Shown here: piece after piece, positions 9,500-17,700 of the stretch
How the letters are laid out: each line of letters starts with the position of its first letter
Position numbering within the stretch: the first letter of the stretch is position 1
Source: Candidatus Hydrogenedentota bacterium
Lineage (GTDB): Bacteria > Hydrogenedentota > Hydrogenedentia > Hydrogenedentales > CAITNO01
Direction: 5' to 3'
Assembly (NCBI GenBank): GCA_012730045.1
Contig: JAAYBR010000081.1
Span: 1 to 43,974, forward strand
Length of the DNA stretch: 43,974 nucleotides
Translations under genes and position numbers: made by a program
Notes under the pieces: model-generated
Told to the model about the DNA's origin: nothing
The model's database searches: none
The model's input: only the letters and a program-made list of their open reading frames with translations

Positions 9500-9619
9500 C
9501 GCGCGGGCACGCCCGCGCGAAGGAAGGCGGCAGTCTTTCGCGGGAGTCCACATCGTCCACACAGTCCACCCCGTCCACTCTGGACGATGTGGACGATGTG
9601 GACAGGTGGACAGGTGGAC
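9500..9619. repeat. Hairpin followed by inverted GTCCAC / GTGGAC nonamer array
   Basis: A GCGCGGGC-AC-GCCCGCGC hairpin at about 9500-9519 is followed by four GTCCAC-N3 units (starts 9546, 9555, 9564, 9573). After 2 bases come five TGGAC units (9581, 9590, 9599, 9607, 9615). The left arm has period 9; the right arm slips to 8 at its end. The array fills the gap between two convergent genes and could fold into a long imperfect stem in either transcript. Confidence 0.8.
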
Positions 9620-9631
9620 ACCGCTTTCCCG

Positions 9632-9997
9632 TCACCCCTTTTCGCGCAGGAAGGCGGTGATCTTTTCGGCGTGGTCGCCCTGGATCTCCACGAGATCGCC
9701 GAGGGCCTTGCCGCCGGCGGCGCAGTGTTTCCGCAGGGCCGACAGCAGCGCCTCGGCGTCGCCGGAGACGTTGCGCACGAGGGTCATCACCTTGCCGCCC
9801 GCGCGGCGCTCGACGGAGACCGGGTAGCCCCCCTTCTTCGTCTTGGCCACGTGCCAGGGCGGAGGCGCGCCCTCCGCCTTTTCGGCCTGGACCCGCGCGG
9901 CGGCTGCGGCCACGTCCTCCGGCGCGATGCCGGGCACGGCGAGGCCCGCAAAGGGGTTGTGGGTGAGGGATTCCTTTCCGGGGGTGTCCGGGGTCAT
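9632..9997 (-). CDS. SUI1/YciH-family translation initiation factor homologue
   Basis: The 121-residue protein carries a C-terminal SUI1 domain of the bacterial YciH type: GYPVSVERRAGGKVMTLVRN, then ALLSALRKHCAAGGKALGDLVEIQGDHAEKI. The family binds the small ribosomal subunit and influences start-codon fidelity; in bacteria it is not essential. About 55 residues precede the domain and look unstructured. The ATG overlaps the TGA of the upstream DUF6259 gene as ATGA, so translation is probably coupled to a secreted glycosidase-like protein, an odd pairing. Longer readings of this frame upstream run inside that gene and have no support. Confidence 0.88.
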   Translation of the reverse strand: MTPDTPGKESLTHNPFAGLAVPGIAPEDVAAAAARVQAEKAEGAPPPWHVAKTKKGGYPVSVERRAGGKVMTLVRNVSGDAEALLSALRKHCAAGGKALGDLVEIQGDHAEKITAFLREKG

Positions 9998-12258
9998 GGG
10001 GTCTTCTCCTCCGGCGCGGGCCACTCGCAGACCGCCAGATCGCCCGCTGTCAGTGTCACAGTCACCCGCCCCGGCCCCTCCGCCGCCACCGGCGCGGGAA
10101 CGCCGTCGGCGCGGAACAGGCGCGGGGCCGCGCCCTCCGGCAGGGGGTAGTCCGGCGTGTCCAGGTTCAGGGCCACGGTCTGCGGCGCCTCCGTGATGTT
10201 GGCCAGCACGACAGCCACGCCGCCGTCGGCGGCGCGCCATGCCGAGGCCAGCACGCCGGGCGCGGGCATGCTGTACTCGCGGACCCGGTCGCGCCGTCCG
10301 GCGTAGATGGACAGGCGGGACACGGGGATCTCCGACGCCGGAACACCAGTCTCGGGCGGGCGCAACATGACGCCGTCACGCAGGTAGGCGAGCGCGGCCC
10401 GACGCAGGCGGGCGGCGCGCACGAAGAAGTCCGTCTCCTCCGCGCGCTGCTCCAGCAGCTCCGGTTTGAAGTTGGCGAGGCAGGGCTGCTGCCCCCAGAG
10501 AAGGGCGCGGGCCTGTTCCAGGCGGAACTGCGCGGAGAATTTGCGGTCGAGGAGGACGAGGGGCTCGGCGGGCGCGAACTCCGGGGGCCACAGCTCGTCG
10601 TAGGGCGGCTCGGTGAGGGAGGCGTAGTTGCCGAAGAGGAGGGCCGCGTCGTTGTACACGGCCTGGAACAGGGGGACGGGCTCCCACTCTCCCGGCGCGG
10701 CGTAGCGCTCGCGGCTGACCTGGAGGCTGAGCATGAGGTCGAGTCGGGGCAGCCACGCCTCGCCGCAGCCCTCGCCCGCCAGGGTCGCCTCCGTGCGCCG
10801 GGCGCAGCGCGCGCGAATGTCCTTCTCCAGCGCGGCGAAGCCCTCCACCCACCACGACCCGCCGCCGCGCGGGTGCCCGTGCGACACGTCGTAGCACGCG
10901 CAGCTCGCGCAGGCCTGGTCCATGTAGATGCCCCCCGCGCCGAACTCCGCCACGGCCTTTTCCGCGAGCCCGGCGTAGGTGTTCCGCCAGAACGCGGTGC
11001 CCATGCACATGGGCGTGCAGGCGGCGTTGTTGAAAATGTTGTAGACCTCGCGGCCGATGGCACCGTCGGGGTTCTTCACGGCGAAACGTTCGGCCCGCTC
11101 GGTCTTCCAGCTCTCCGTCTCCAGCCCCCAGAGCCGCTGGTTCATGTAGAGGATCGCGTGGACGCCCTTCGCCTCCGCCGCCGCCAGGGCCGCACGGAAC
11201 GCGTCGCCGCCCTCGCGCGGCGGGAAGTACTCCGGGAACCCCGTGTCGTAGGCGCAGCCGTGCCACCAGTGCCAGAACACGCTCACGGGCAGCCCGGTTT
11301 TCTCCGCCAGCGCGGTCGCGGGCGGCAGCACCCCCGGCGACTTGCCCCGGTTCCACACCCACAGCGCGGTGTCCGCCGCCCACGCGGGGACCCTCCCCAG
11401 CCGCTTGCGGCTCTGGTCGGCCCAGAACCCCGCCGCAGCCCCCGCGCGGTAGCGCTCCGCCGCGCCGAACCAGCCGCCGCGGAAGACGGCGATGTCGGCG
11501 GCGTACTCCGGCGCGAAGCGGCTGCCGCCGCCCTTCCCCGGCAGATGGGCCATCTCCAGGCCGACACCGCCCGCGCCGTCGCCGCAGACCGCGAAGAGCT
11601 TGCGGTGCGCCCCCGTGTCGGCGCTGGAGAGCATCACGCCGGGGCCGGTGTCATTGCAGAAGGCGACAAACTGCATGGACAGGAGGCCCGGGTATTCCCA
11701 TGCGCGGCGCGCGGGCTGCGGCGGGTCGCCGGGGTTGAGCAGCCGGCCGGGGTTGCGCGCGAGGGACCCCATCCACTCCGGAACGGCCAGCGCGTCGCCC
11801 TCGCCGGGGCGCAGCCCGGCGACGCGGGGAAACACCACCTGCCGGATGCGGTTGAAGGGAAGCCCCGTGACGGCGAAGGTGAGGCGGAACGCGCCGTCCG
11901 CCGGGACCACCTCCGCCTCGACCCGCGCGTCGAGGGCGCCGTCCTTCACGCTGAACCCGGACCACGCCAGGCGCAGGCCGCCGTCCGCGGACGGTTCCAC
12001 GGCAACCGTTTCCGCGCCCGAAGCGCGGAGCGCCCCGCCGTCGTCCAGCGTGAGGGTCCACAGCCCGTCGGGGTGCGCGCCCTGGACAAATTCCCGGCCC
12101 GTGGCCATGTCCCGCAGGGAGACAATGCCGCCGGTGGCGGGGTCCAGGGCGAGGGCCGCGCCGCCCGACTCCAGCACCGCCGGGGCCTCGGAAAACGCGG
12201 CGGCGCAGGCCAGGAGGATCGGGAGGACAATCCAGGAAAGGCGGCGGGAGGAACGCAT
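9994..12258 (-). CDS. Secreted DUF6259-type glycosidase-like protein
   Basis: The 754-residue product has a signal peptide (MRSSRRLSWIVLPILLACAA). A beta-sandwich N-terminal domain (about 25-280) is followed by a TIM-barrel-like core (about 290-620) with VSVFWHWWHGCAYDTGFPEY, GVHAILYMNQRLWG, GAGGIYMDQACASCACYDVSHG and a terminal beta domain. This arrangement fits the DUF6259 family, which resembles clan GH-D-like glycosidases; no substrate is known. The Asp in YMDQ is a plausible catalytic acid by position, which is inference. AAGGAGAG lies 8 bases before the ATG, and a TATAAT is at 12298-12303. It probably acts outside the cytoplasmic membrane on a polysaccharide or glycan. Confidence 0.75.
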   Translation of the reverse strand: MRSSRRLSWIVLPILLACAAAFSEAPAVLESGGAALALDPATGGIVSLRDMATGREFVQGAHPDGLWTLTLDDGGALRASGAETVAVEPSADGGLRLAWSGFSVKDGALDARVEAEVVPADGAFRLTFAVTGLPFNRIRQVVFPRVAGLRPGEGDALAVPEWMGSLARNPGRLLNPGDPPQPARRAWEYPGLLSMQFVAFCNDTGPGVMLSSADTGAHRKLFAVCGDGAGGVGLEMAHLPGKGGGSRFAPEYAADIAVFRGGWFGAAERYRAGAAAGFWADQSRKRLGRVPAWAADTALWVWNRGKSPGVLPPATALAEKTGLPVSVFWHWWHGCAYDTGFPEYFPPREGGDAFRAALAAAEAKGVHAILYMNQRLWGLETESWKTERAERFAVKNPDGAIGREVYNIFNNAACTPMCMGTAFWRNTYAGLAEKAVAEFGAGGIYMDQACASCACYDVSHGHPRGGGSWWVEGFAALEKDIRARCARRTEATLAGEGCGEAWLPRLDLMLSLQVSRERYAAPGEWEPVPLFQAVYNDAALLFGNYASLTEPPYDELWPPEFAPAEPLVLLDRKFSAQFRLEQARALLWGQQPCLANFKPELLEQRAEETDFFVRAARLRRAALAYLRDGVMLRPPETGVPASEIPVSRLSIYAGRRDRVREYSMPAPGVLASAWRAADGGVAVVLANITEAPQTVALNLDTPDYPLPEGAAPRLFRADGVPAPVAAEGPGRVTVTLTAGDLAVCEWPAPEEKTP

Positions 12259-12297
12259 GCAGGCTCTCCTTCATGAGGTTGCGCGACAGGACGCCCC

Positions 12298-12303
12298 ATT
12301 ATA
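12298..12303 (-). promoter_or_regulatory. -10 element of the DUF6259 gene, abutting a GC palindrome
   Basis: The minus strand reads TATAAT, a perfect -10, 40 bases upstream of the DUF6259 ATG. Directly upstream in the spacer is a GC palindrome (about 12304-12321, CCGGCGCGCGCCGCCGG on the plus strand), which could hold a regulator. The -35 at 17 bases is poor. Confidence 0.45.
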
Positions 12304-12357
12304 CCCGGCGCGCGCCGCCGGATAGATCGGACGCCAAGAAACGGGAAGTTTTGCCCT

Positions 12358-12460
12358 CTTCCGTAGCGCAGGCGTCCCCGCCTGCCCTGTCTTTCATCCA
12401 GCCACCGGTTTGGCTTCCGGCCCGAAGACAAGGCCGCCGGGACGGCGGCGCCACGGAAGG
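12358..12460. repeat. Second inverted repeat of the RRDACGTE type (diverged)
   Basis: The arms 12358-12394 and 12424-12460 both carry a CTTCCGT...GTCTT frame in inverse orientation. They match the 7816-7900 element at GCAGGCGTCCC on one side but have changed to GCCGCCGTCCC on the other. The element lies between divergent genes, so it is not obviously a terminator. Confidence 0.65.
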
Positions 12461-12525
12461 ACGCCTTTCCGTCCTCCCCCGCCGTGCCCCGCGGCGGGAA
12501 CGGTTTGGGAACCGCACGGCGGGCG

Positions 12526-12534
12526 TGGTATCTT
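12526..12534 (+). promoter_or_regulatory. Extended -10 very close to the GH3-like start
   Basis: TGGTATCTT is an extended -10 that ends 6 bases before ATG 12541, with TTGGGA 18 bases upstream of its hexamer. Transcription would begin at or next to the start codon, so the mRNA may be leaderless. The alternative is that translation begins at ATG 12550 using the AAGGG at 12536-12540, which would then lie before the predicted transcript start. Confidence 0.4.
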
Positions 12535-12540
12535 CAAGGG

Positions 12541-14571
12541 ATGAAACGCATGCTGACAGTTGCGGTGTGTTGGGGTGTGCTGGTGTGCGCCGCGGCGGCG
12601 TCCTTTGCCCAGCCGTCGGCGTTCCACCCGGAGGCGGAGACTCCGCCGAAACCGGCGGCGCCCGCGGCGCCGGAGGCCGCACCCCCCGCGCCCGCTCCTG
12701 AAGCGGCCGCCCCGGAGGCCCTTCTGGCGGCGATGTCCCTGCAGCGCCGGGTGGCGCAGCTCATGATGATCAGCATCCAGGGCACCAAGAGCCCCCTGCC
12801 GGAGGAGCAGCTGTTCCTCAAGACCCTGGGGCCGGGCGCGGCGCTGGTGCGCCGGGCGAACAAGCCGGGAACGGTGGTTGCGCTGACCACGCAGATCCGC
12901 ATGCTGTCCGGCGCCGGAAGCGTGCCCCCGTGGATCGGCACGGACCTGCACGAGCTGGCCGCCGGGGATCCCGGCGGGGGGGCGTCGCCCTTTCCGGCGC
13001 TGCCGTCGCTGCTGACGCTGGCGGCGGCGAACGACGACGACACGACGCGCCAAATCGGCGTCCTGCTGGCAACGCATCTCCAGGCGCTCGGGTTTGACCT
13101 GTGGATGGGGCCGCCCCTGAGCCTCGCACCGGGCCCCGGCCTCGGCGGCGGGTCGGTCAACTGCCTCGGCGGCGACCCCGCCTTCGTGGCCCGCGCCGCG
13201 GGGATCCTGATGGACTGCCACCGCGCCCGCGGCGTCGTCTGCCTGCCCATGGGCTTTCCCGGCGGCGCGCTGAACCGCGAGGACCGCGGCGCGGCGGTGC
13301 TGACAACCGCCCCCGCCCAAATGGACGAACAGGACCTGCTCCCCTTCCGCAAGGCCGCCGAGGCGGACGCGCCGATGATCCATGTGGGCAACACCTACGC
13401 GCCCCTGATCGACACGGCGGGGCGCCCGGCGTCGCTGTCGCCCGCCATAATCACGGGGCTCCTGCGCGGGCAGCTGGGCTACAAGGGCGTGGTGGTGGCG
13501 GGGCCGATGGACGCCCCGGAGATCAGCTCCGGCAAGGACCCGGCGGAGGCGGCGCTGGACGCCCTGCGGGCCGGGGCCGACATGCTGCTGTGGCAGGGGC
13601 CCTGCGGCCAGCCCGGCCGGACGGTGGAGCGGATCGTCCAGGCGGTGACGCAGGGGGAGCTGCCCGCGGAGGTGGTGGACGCCGCCGTGCTGCGCGTGCT
13701 CCGGGCGAAACAGTCCCGGCCAGTCCCGGCGGAGAAGGCGGAGAACGCCGAAAACCTGTTCCGCAAGAACGACCTCGGCCGGGCGGTGGAGCAGGCGGAG
13801 CGCCGCGCCATCACCCTGCTCCATCAGACGGCCCCCGTGCTGCCGCTTGACAGGGACCTTTCGACCCCCGTCGGCGTCACCGGCACCGTCGGCACGGAGG
13901 AGCTGTGGGAGGCCCTCCGGAAGCCGCTCAAGCATGTGTCCATGCAGCCCATCACCACGGCGCGCCACATCGGCGACATCCAGCGATTCGAGATCGAGCG
14001 CCTGACCAAGGGCATGGGCGGATTCAGGACCATCATCTGCGTGCTGTCCGACCGCGAGCGCGTGGAGACGCAGATCGAGCTGGTCCGCGCGCTGAAGACC
14101 AAGGCGCAGTCGCTGGTGGTCGTGTACCTCGGCTGGCCGGGCAACGCCCACCGCCTCGGCGACGCCGACGCCATCCTCCTCGCCTACGGCACCGGCGACC
14201 GGCCCGGCCACGCCATGAACGCCGTCGCCGACGTGCTCCTGGGCAAGGGCCCCGTCGGTTTCGCCGACCTGCCCGAAACCATCGCGCTCAAGGCCGGCGA
14301 GGCGCGCACCTTCAGCGTCGCCGACGTTGCCCAGGTCCCCTCGGGCCGCCTGCCCGTCGCGCTGTCGGAAAAACTGCCCGCAGGGCACGCCGCCCGCTTC
14401 GCACCCGCCAACGCCGTGAAAAAGGCCGAATGGACCTTCGGCGACAAGCGCGTCGCCAAACCCGCAGCCCCCTTCACCTTCGAAGCCCCCGGCACCTACC
14501 CCGTCACCGTCACACTGACGGACCAGCAGGGCGAAAGCCGGACCAGGACCTTCCAGGCCGTGGTGGAGTAG
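12541..14571 (+). CDS. Secreted GH3-family homologue lacking catalytic residues, with C-terminal PKD-like domain
   Basis: The 676-residue product has a signal peptide, an Ala/Pro/Glu-rich linker (about 25-58), a GH3 N-terminal barrel like beta-N-acetylhexosaminidase NagZ (MSLQRRVAQLMMISIQG to about 350), a second alpha/beta domain and a PKD-like C-terminus (FEAPGTYPVTVTLTD). Compared with NagZ, KHFPGHGD is replaced by LPMGFPGGALN near residues 235-245, so the His/Asp dyad is gone. The nucleophile loop, VV(T/S)DDLxM in active enzymes, reads VVVAGPMDAPEI near 318-329, so a Gly replaces the Asp. The protein is probably not a hydrolase; binding or a structural role is inference. ATG 12541 or 12550 could be the start. 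It diverges from the DUF6259 gene. Confidence 0.82.
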   Translation: MKRMLTVAVCWGVLVCAAAASFAQPSAFHPEAETPPKPAAPAAPEAAPPAPAPEAAAPEALLAAMSLQRRVAQLMMISIQGTKSPLPEEQLFLKTLGPGAALVRRANKPGTVVALTTQIRMLSGAGSVPPWIGTDLHELAAGDPGGGASPFPALPSLLTLAAANDDDTTRQIGVLLATHLQALGFDLWMGPPLSLAPGPGLGGGSVNCLGGDPAFVARAAGILMDCHRARGVVCLPMGFPGGALNREDRGAAVLTTAPAQMDEQDLLPFRKAAEADAPMIHVGNTYAPLIDTAGRPASLSPAIITGLLRGQLGYKGVVVAGPMDAPEISSGKDPAEAALDALRAGADMLLWQGPCGQPGRTVERIVQAVTQGELPAEVVDAAVLRVLRAKQSRPVPAEKAENAENLFRKNDLGRAVEQAERRAITLLHQTAPVLPLDRDLSTPVGVTGTVGTEELWEALRKPLKHVSMQPITTARHIGDIQRFEIERLTKGMGGFRTIICVLSDRERVETQIELVRALKTKAQSLVVVYLGWPGNAHRLGDADAILLAYGTGDRPGHAMNAVADVLLGKGPVGFADLPETIALKAGEARTFSVADVAQVPSGRLPVALSEKLPAGHAARFAPANAVKKAEWTFGDKRVAKPAAPFTFEAPGTYPVTVTLTDQQGESRTRTFQAVVE

Positions 14572-14600
14572 GCGGGGGAGGGGCCAAGCCCTTTGTTTTT

Positions 14601-14681
14601 GTCCATTTCGTCCATGCTGTCCATGTTGTCCACAGCGCGAACTCCATGGACTGTATGGACGGCATGGACTCTATGGACAGC
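14601..14681. repeat. Inverted nonamer array: four GTCCAY-N3 then four ATGGAC-N3
   Basis: The left arm has units at 14601, 14610, 14619 and 14628. The right arm has ATGGAC units at 14646, 14655, 14664 and 14673. Period is exactly 9 in both arms, separated by 9 bases. A single strand could fold so that each GTCCAT pairs with an ATGGAC while the N3 positions mostly do not pair. It lies 30 bases after the GH3-like stop and 24 bases before the HzsA-like promoter. Confidence 0.9.
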
Positions 14682-14704
14682 GAGAACCCCGCCCCCGCTT
14701 TTCG

Positions 14705-14733
14705 TTGACGGTTCTGCCCGTTTTCCCTACAAT
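14705..14733 (+). promoter_or_regulatory. Sigma-70-type promoter of the HzsA-like gene
   Basis: TTGACG is followed after exactly 17 bases by TACAAT. The predicted transcript start, about 14740, leaves a 25-base leader with AGGAG at 14751-14755. This is one of three promoters in the window with almost the same hexamers. Confidence 0.8.
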
Positions 14734-14764
14734 GGGAGGTACACGGATTCAGGAGCCGTTCACT

Positions 14765-17700
14765 ATGCGCCCTGCCATGACTTTTCGCTGCGTGATCGTT
14801 GTGTGCCTCTGCGCCTGCGCCGCCGGAACGGCGGAACCGGCCAAGGTCTACGCCGACCGGCCCAACCGCATCTCATTCGAGCCGCAGACGGCGCAGTTTG
14901 TCCGCTTTGTCATCCACCAGAGCAGCGTCGGCGCGGCGTGCCTGGACGAGCTGGAGGTCTACGGCCCGGACAAGAAGGTCAATCTCGCGGCGCAGCCGGG
15001 GGCGGAAGCGTCGGCGTCGGCGTGCCTTTCGGGGTATCCGCAGCACGCGGTTGAACACCTGAACGACGGGGCCTACGGCAACGACAAGAGCTGGATCGGC
15101 GGCGACGGGCCGGGGCAGTGGGCGCAGATCCGGCTGGCGGCGCCCGCCGAAGTGGCGCGGGTGGTCTTCTCGCGGGACCGCCTGCGGGATTTCGCCGACC
15201 GCGTGCCGACGGCCTTCGAGGTGCTGCTGTCGCCGGACGGCGAGACGTGGACCACGGCGGCGTCGGTGACGGCGGAGGCCGGGCCGGTGCGGCTGCGGTC
15301 GCAGGGCGGCGCGCCGGGCATCCCCTCCCCTCCCCCGCCGCCGAAGGCCGCGCATCCCGCCTCCACCGACGACACGGCGCTGGACCCTCCGCACTACGCC
15401 TTTCTGGCGGAGGAGCACGCCTGGCTGAAGACGTACGGCCGCGCGGACCTCGACCCGCGCCTCGTGCCGTACAACGGCCGGGTGAAGGACTACCCCCGCC
15501 ACCGGGGGGACGACGCGGTGCCCCTGCCGGAGCTGGCGGCGGCCCCGCCGCTGGACGCGCCGCCGGACGGCGCGGCATGGCGCGGGGCGTCGCGGGCCGT
15601 GGCCCGTGTGGCGCACCCCTATGACTTCGACCGGGGGCCGCTGGTGGAGCATGCGCTGCGGGCGGGATGCCACGGCGGCACGCTGTGCCTCGCCCTGCGG
15701 GTGGACCGTCTCCTGAGCGCCCATGTGGCGGTGCTGTCCACGCCGGACAACGGCGCCTGCGGCGTGGTCGCCGTGAAGGGGAACCGGCTGGTCTTCCGCG
15801 ACTTTTCGGAGGGGGATCCGCCAAAGGAGCAGCCCGTGGAGGGGCGGTTCAACAGGGACCTGACGGAGTTCTCCCTGCGCCTGCCGCTGGCGTGGTTCCC
15901 CGAATGCCGCGAGAAAGGGCTGCGCGTGGGCCTCGGCATGGGGGGGCGCCACACCCCCGCCGACGGGCGGCCCGTGCTGCTGGCCTTTGCGCCCTTCGCC
16001 CTCGCGGAGGAGTCCCCCGGCGGCGGCGGGTTCCGGGTGCGGCTGACGGCCGCGCCGGGCGGGGAAATGGTGACGCTGCGGGCTGACGACGGGGAAGGAG
16101 AGAAGACACTTGCCCTGCGCCCCGGCGCGTCCGAGGTGCTGGAGGTGGCCGCCGCCGACGGCCCCATCGGCCCCGAGGCAACCCTCACCGTGCGCGATGC
16201 GGAGGACCGGGAGCACGTCCTGCGCCTGTTCCGCTACGACCCGCTGGCACGCACGCTGGCGCTGTTCGGCGACATGCTGGACCGCTTCGAGGCGCGGGGG
16301 CTGGATGTGAAGGCGGAGCGCGCGCAGTGGGACGCGTTCGCCAGACGCCGCGCGAAACTCACGGCGAAGGGGCGGCCCGACGCCGCCGCGCTGCGCGCCG
16401 CCTTCTTCGAGGCGCGCACCGCCAAGCGCGCCCTGCTGCTGCGCGACCCCGAAATCACCGGCATCGGCCGCCTGCTCTTCGTCAAGCGCAACGCCTTCGA
16501 GCCGTCGCACAACTACAGCGACTACTTCGACTCGGCCTACCGGCCCGGCGGCGGCGTCTGCCTGCTCGACATCCCCCGCGACGGCGGCCGCTGGGCGCCG
16601 GACCAGGCGCGGGTGACGGAGCTGTTCGCGTCGGGCGGCGGCATCGCGCGGAACCCCATGGCGGACTTCGACGCGTCGCGCGTCTACTTCTCCTACCGCC
16701 CGGAGGAGAAGGGGTACTACCACGTCATGTCCATGGCCCCCGACGGCTCGGATCTGAAACAGCTCACGGACGGCCCCTTCCACGACCTGTGGCCCTGCCC
16801 CCTGCCCGACGGCGACCTGGCCGTCATCAGCACGCGCTGCACGGCGCGGTTCATCTGCTGGCGTCCCCAGGCCTCCGTGCTCTTCCGCATGAAGCCCGAC
16901 GGATCCGAGTTCACGCCCCTGTCCTTCGCCAACCTCACGGAGTGGGCGACGTCGGTCATGGACGACGGGCGGATCATCTGGACGCGGTCGGAGTACCAGG
17001 ACAAGGGCGCGGACTTCGGCCACACCCTGTGGGCCGTGCGCCCCGACGGCACCTGCCCGGAGCTGGTCTTCGGCAACACCATCATCCAGCCGAACGGCTA
17101 CGCGAACGGGCGGCAGGTCCCCGGCACCAAGGAGTTCTCCTGCACCCTCATCTCGCATTTCGGCGACCTGAACGGCCCCATCGCCCTCGTGGACACGGGG
17201 CGGGGGCGCTTCACCCGCGACGCCATCACCAGCCTCACGCCCGAGGTGCCCTGGCCCGGCATGTGGCCCGACAACGAGTGCTTCCGAGAGGCGCACCCCG
17301 TGGCGCGCGACTACTTCCTCTGCGCCCACGCCCCCCGGAAAACCTTCGGGCTCTACCTGCTCGACCGGTACGGCAACCGCGAGGCGCTGCATTTCGACCC
17401 CGCGATTTCCAGCATGTGCCCGACGCCGTTCGCGGCGCGGCCCAAACCGCCCGTCCTCGACGGCGGCAAGCCCGTCGAGGACGCCGCCCCGGAGACCGGC
17501 GAGTTCATCATGCAGGACGTGTACGCGGGCCTCGGCGCCGCCGTGCCGCGCGGCGCGGTGAAGTACCTGCGCGTGGCCGAGGAGGTGCGCGCCACGCTCG
17601 ACCAGATGCCCGACGGCACCTACCGCGCCGACCACCCGGAGTTCCAGGACTGGTACGCCACACCGGTGCACAAAGTGTCCGGCCCCCACGGCTGGCCGAC

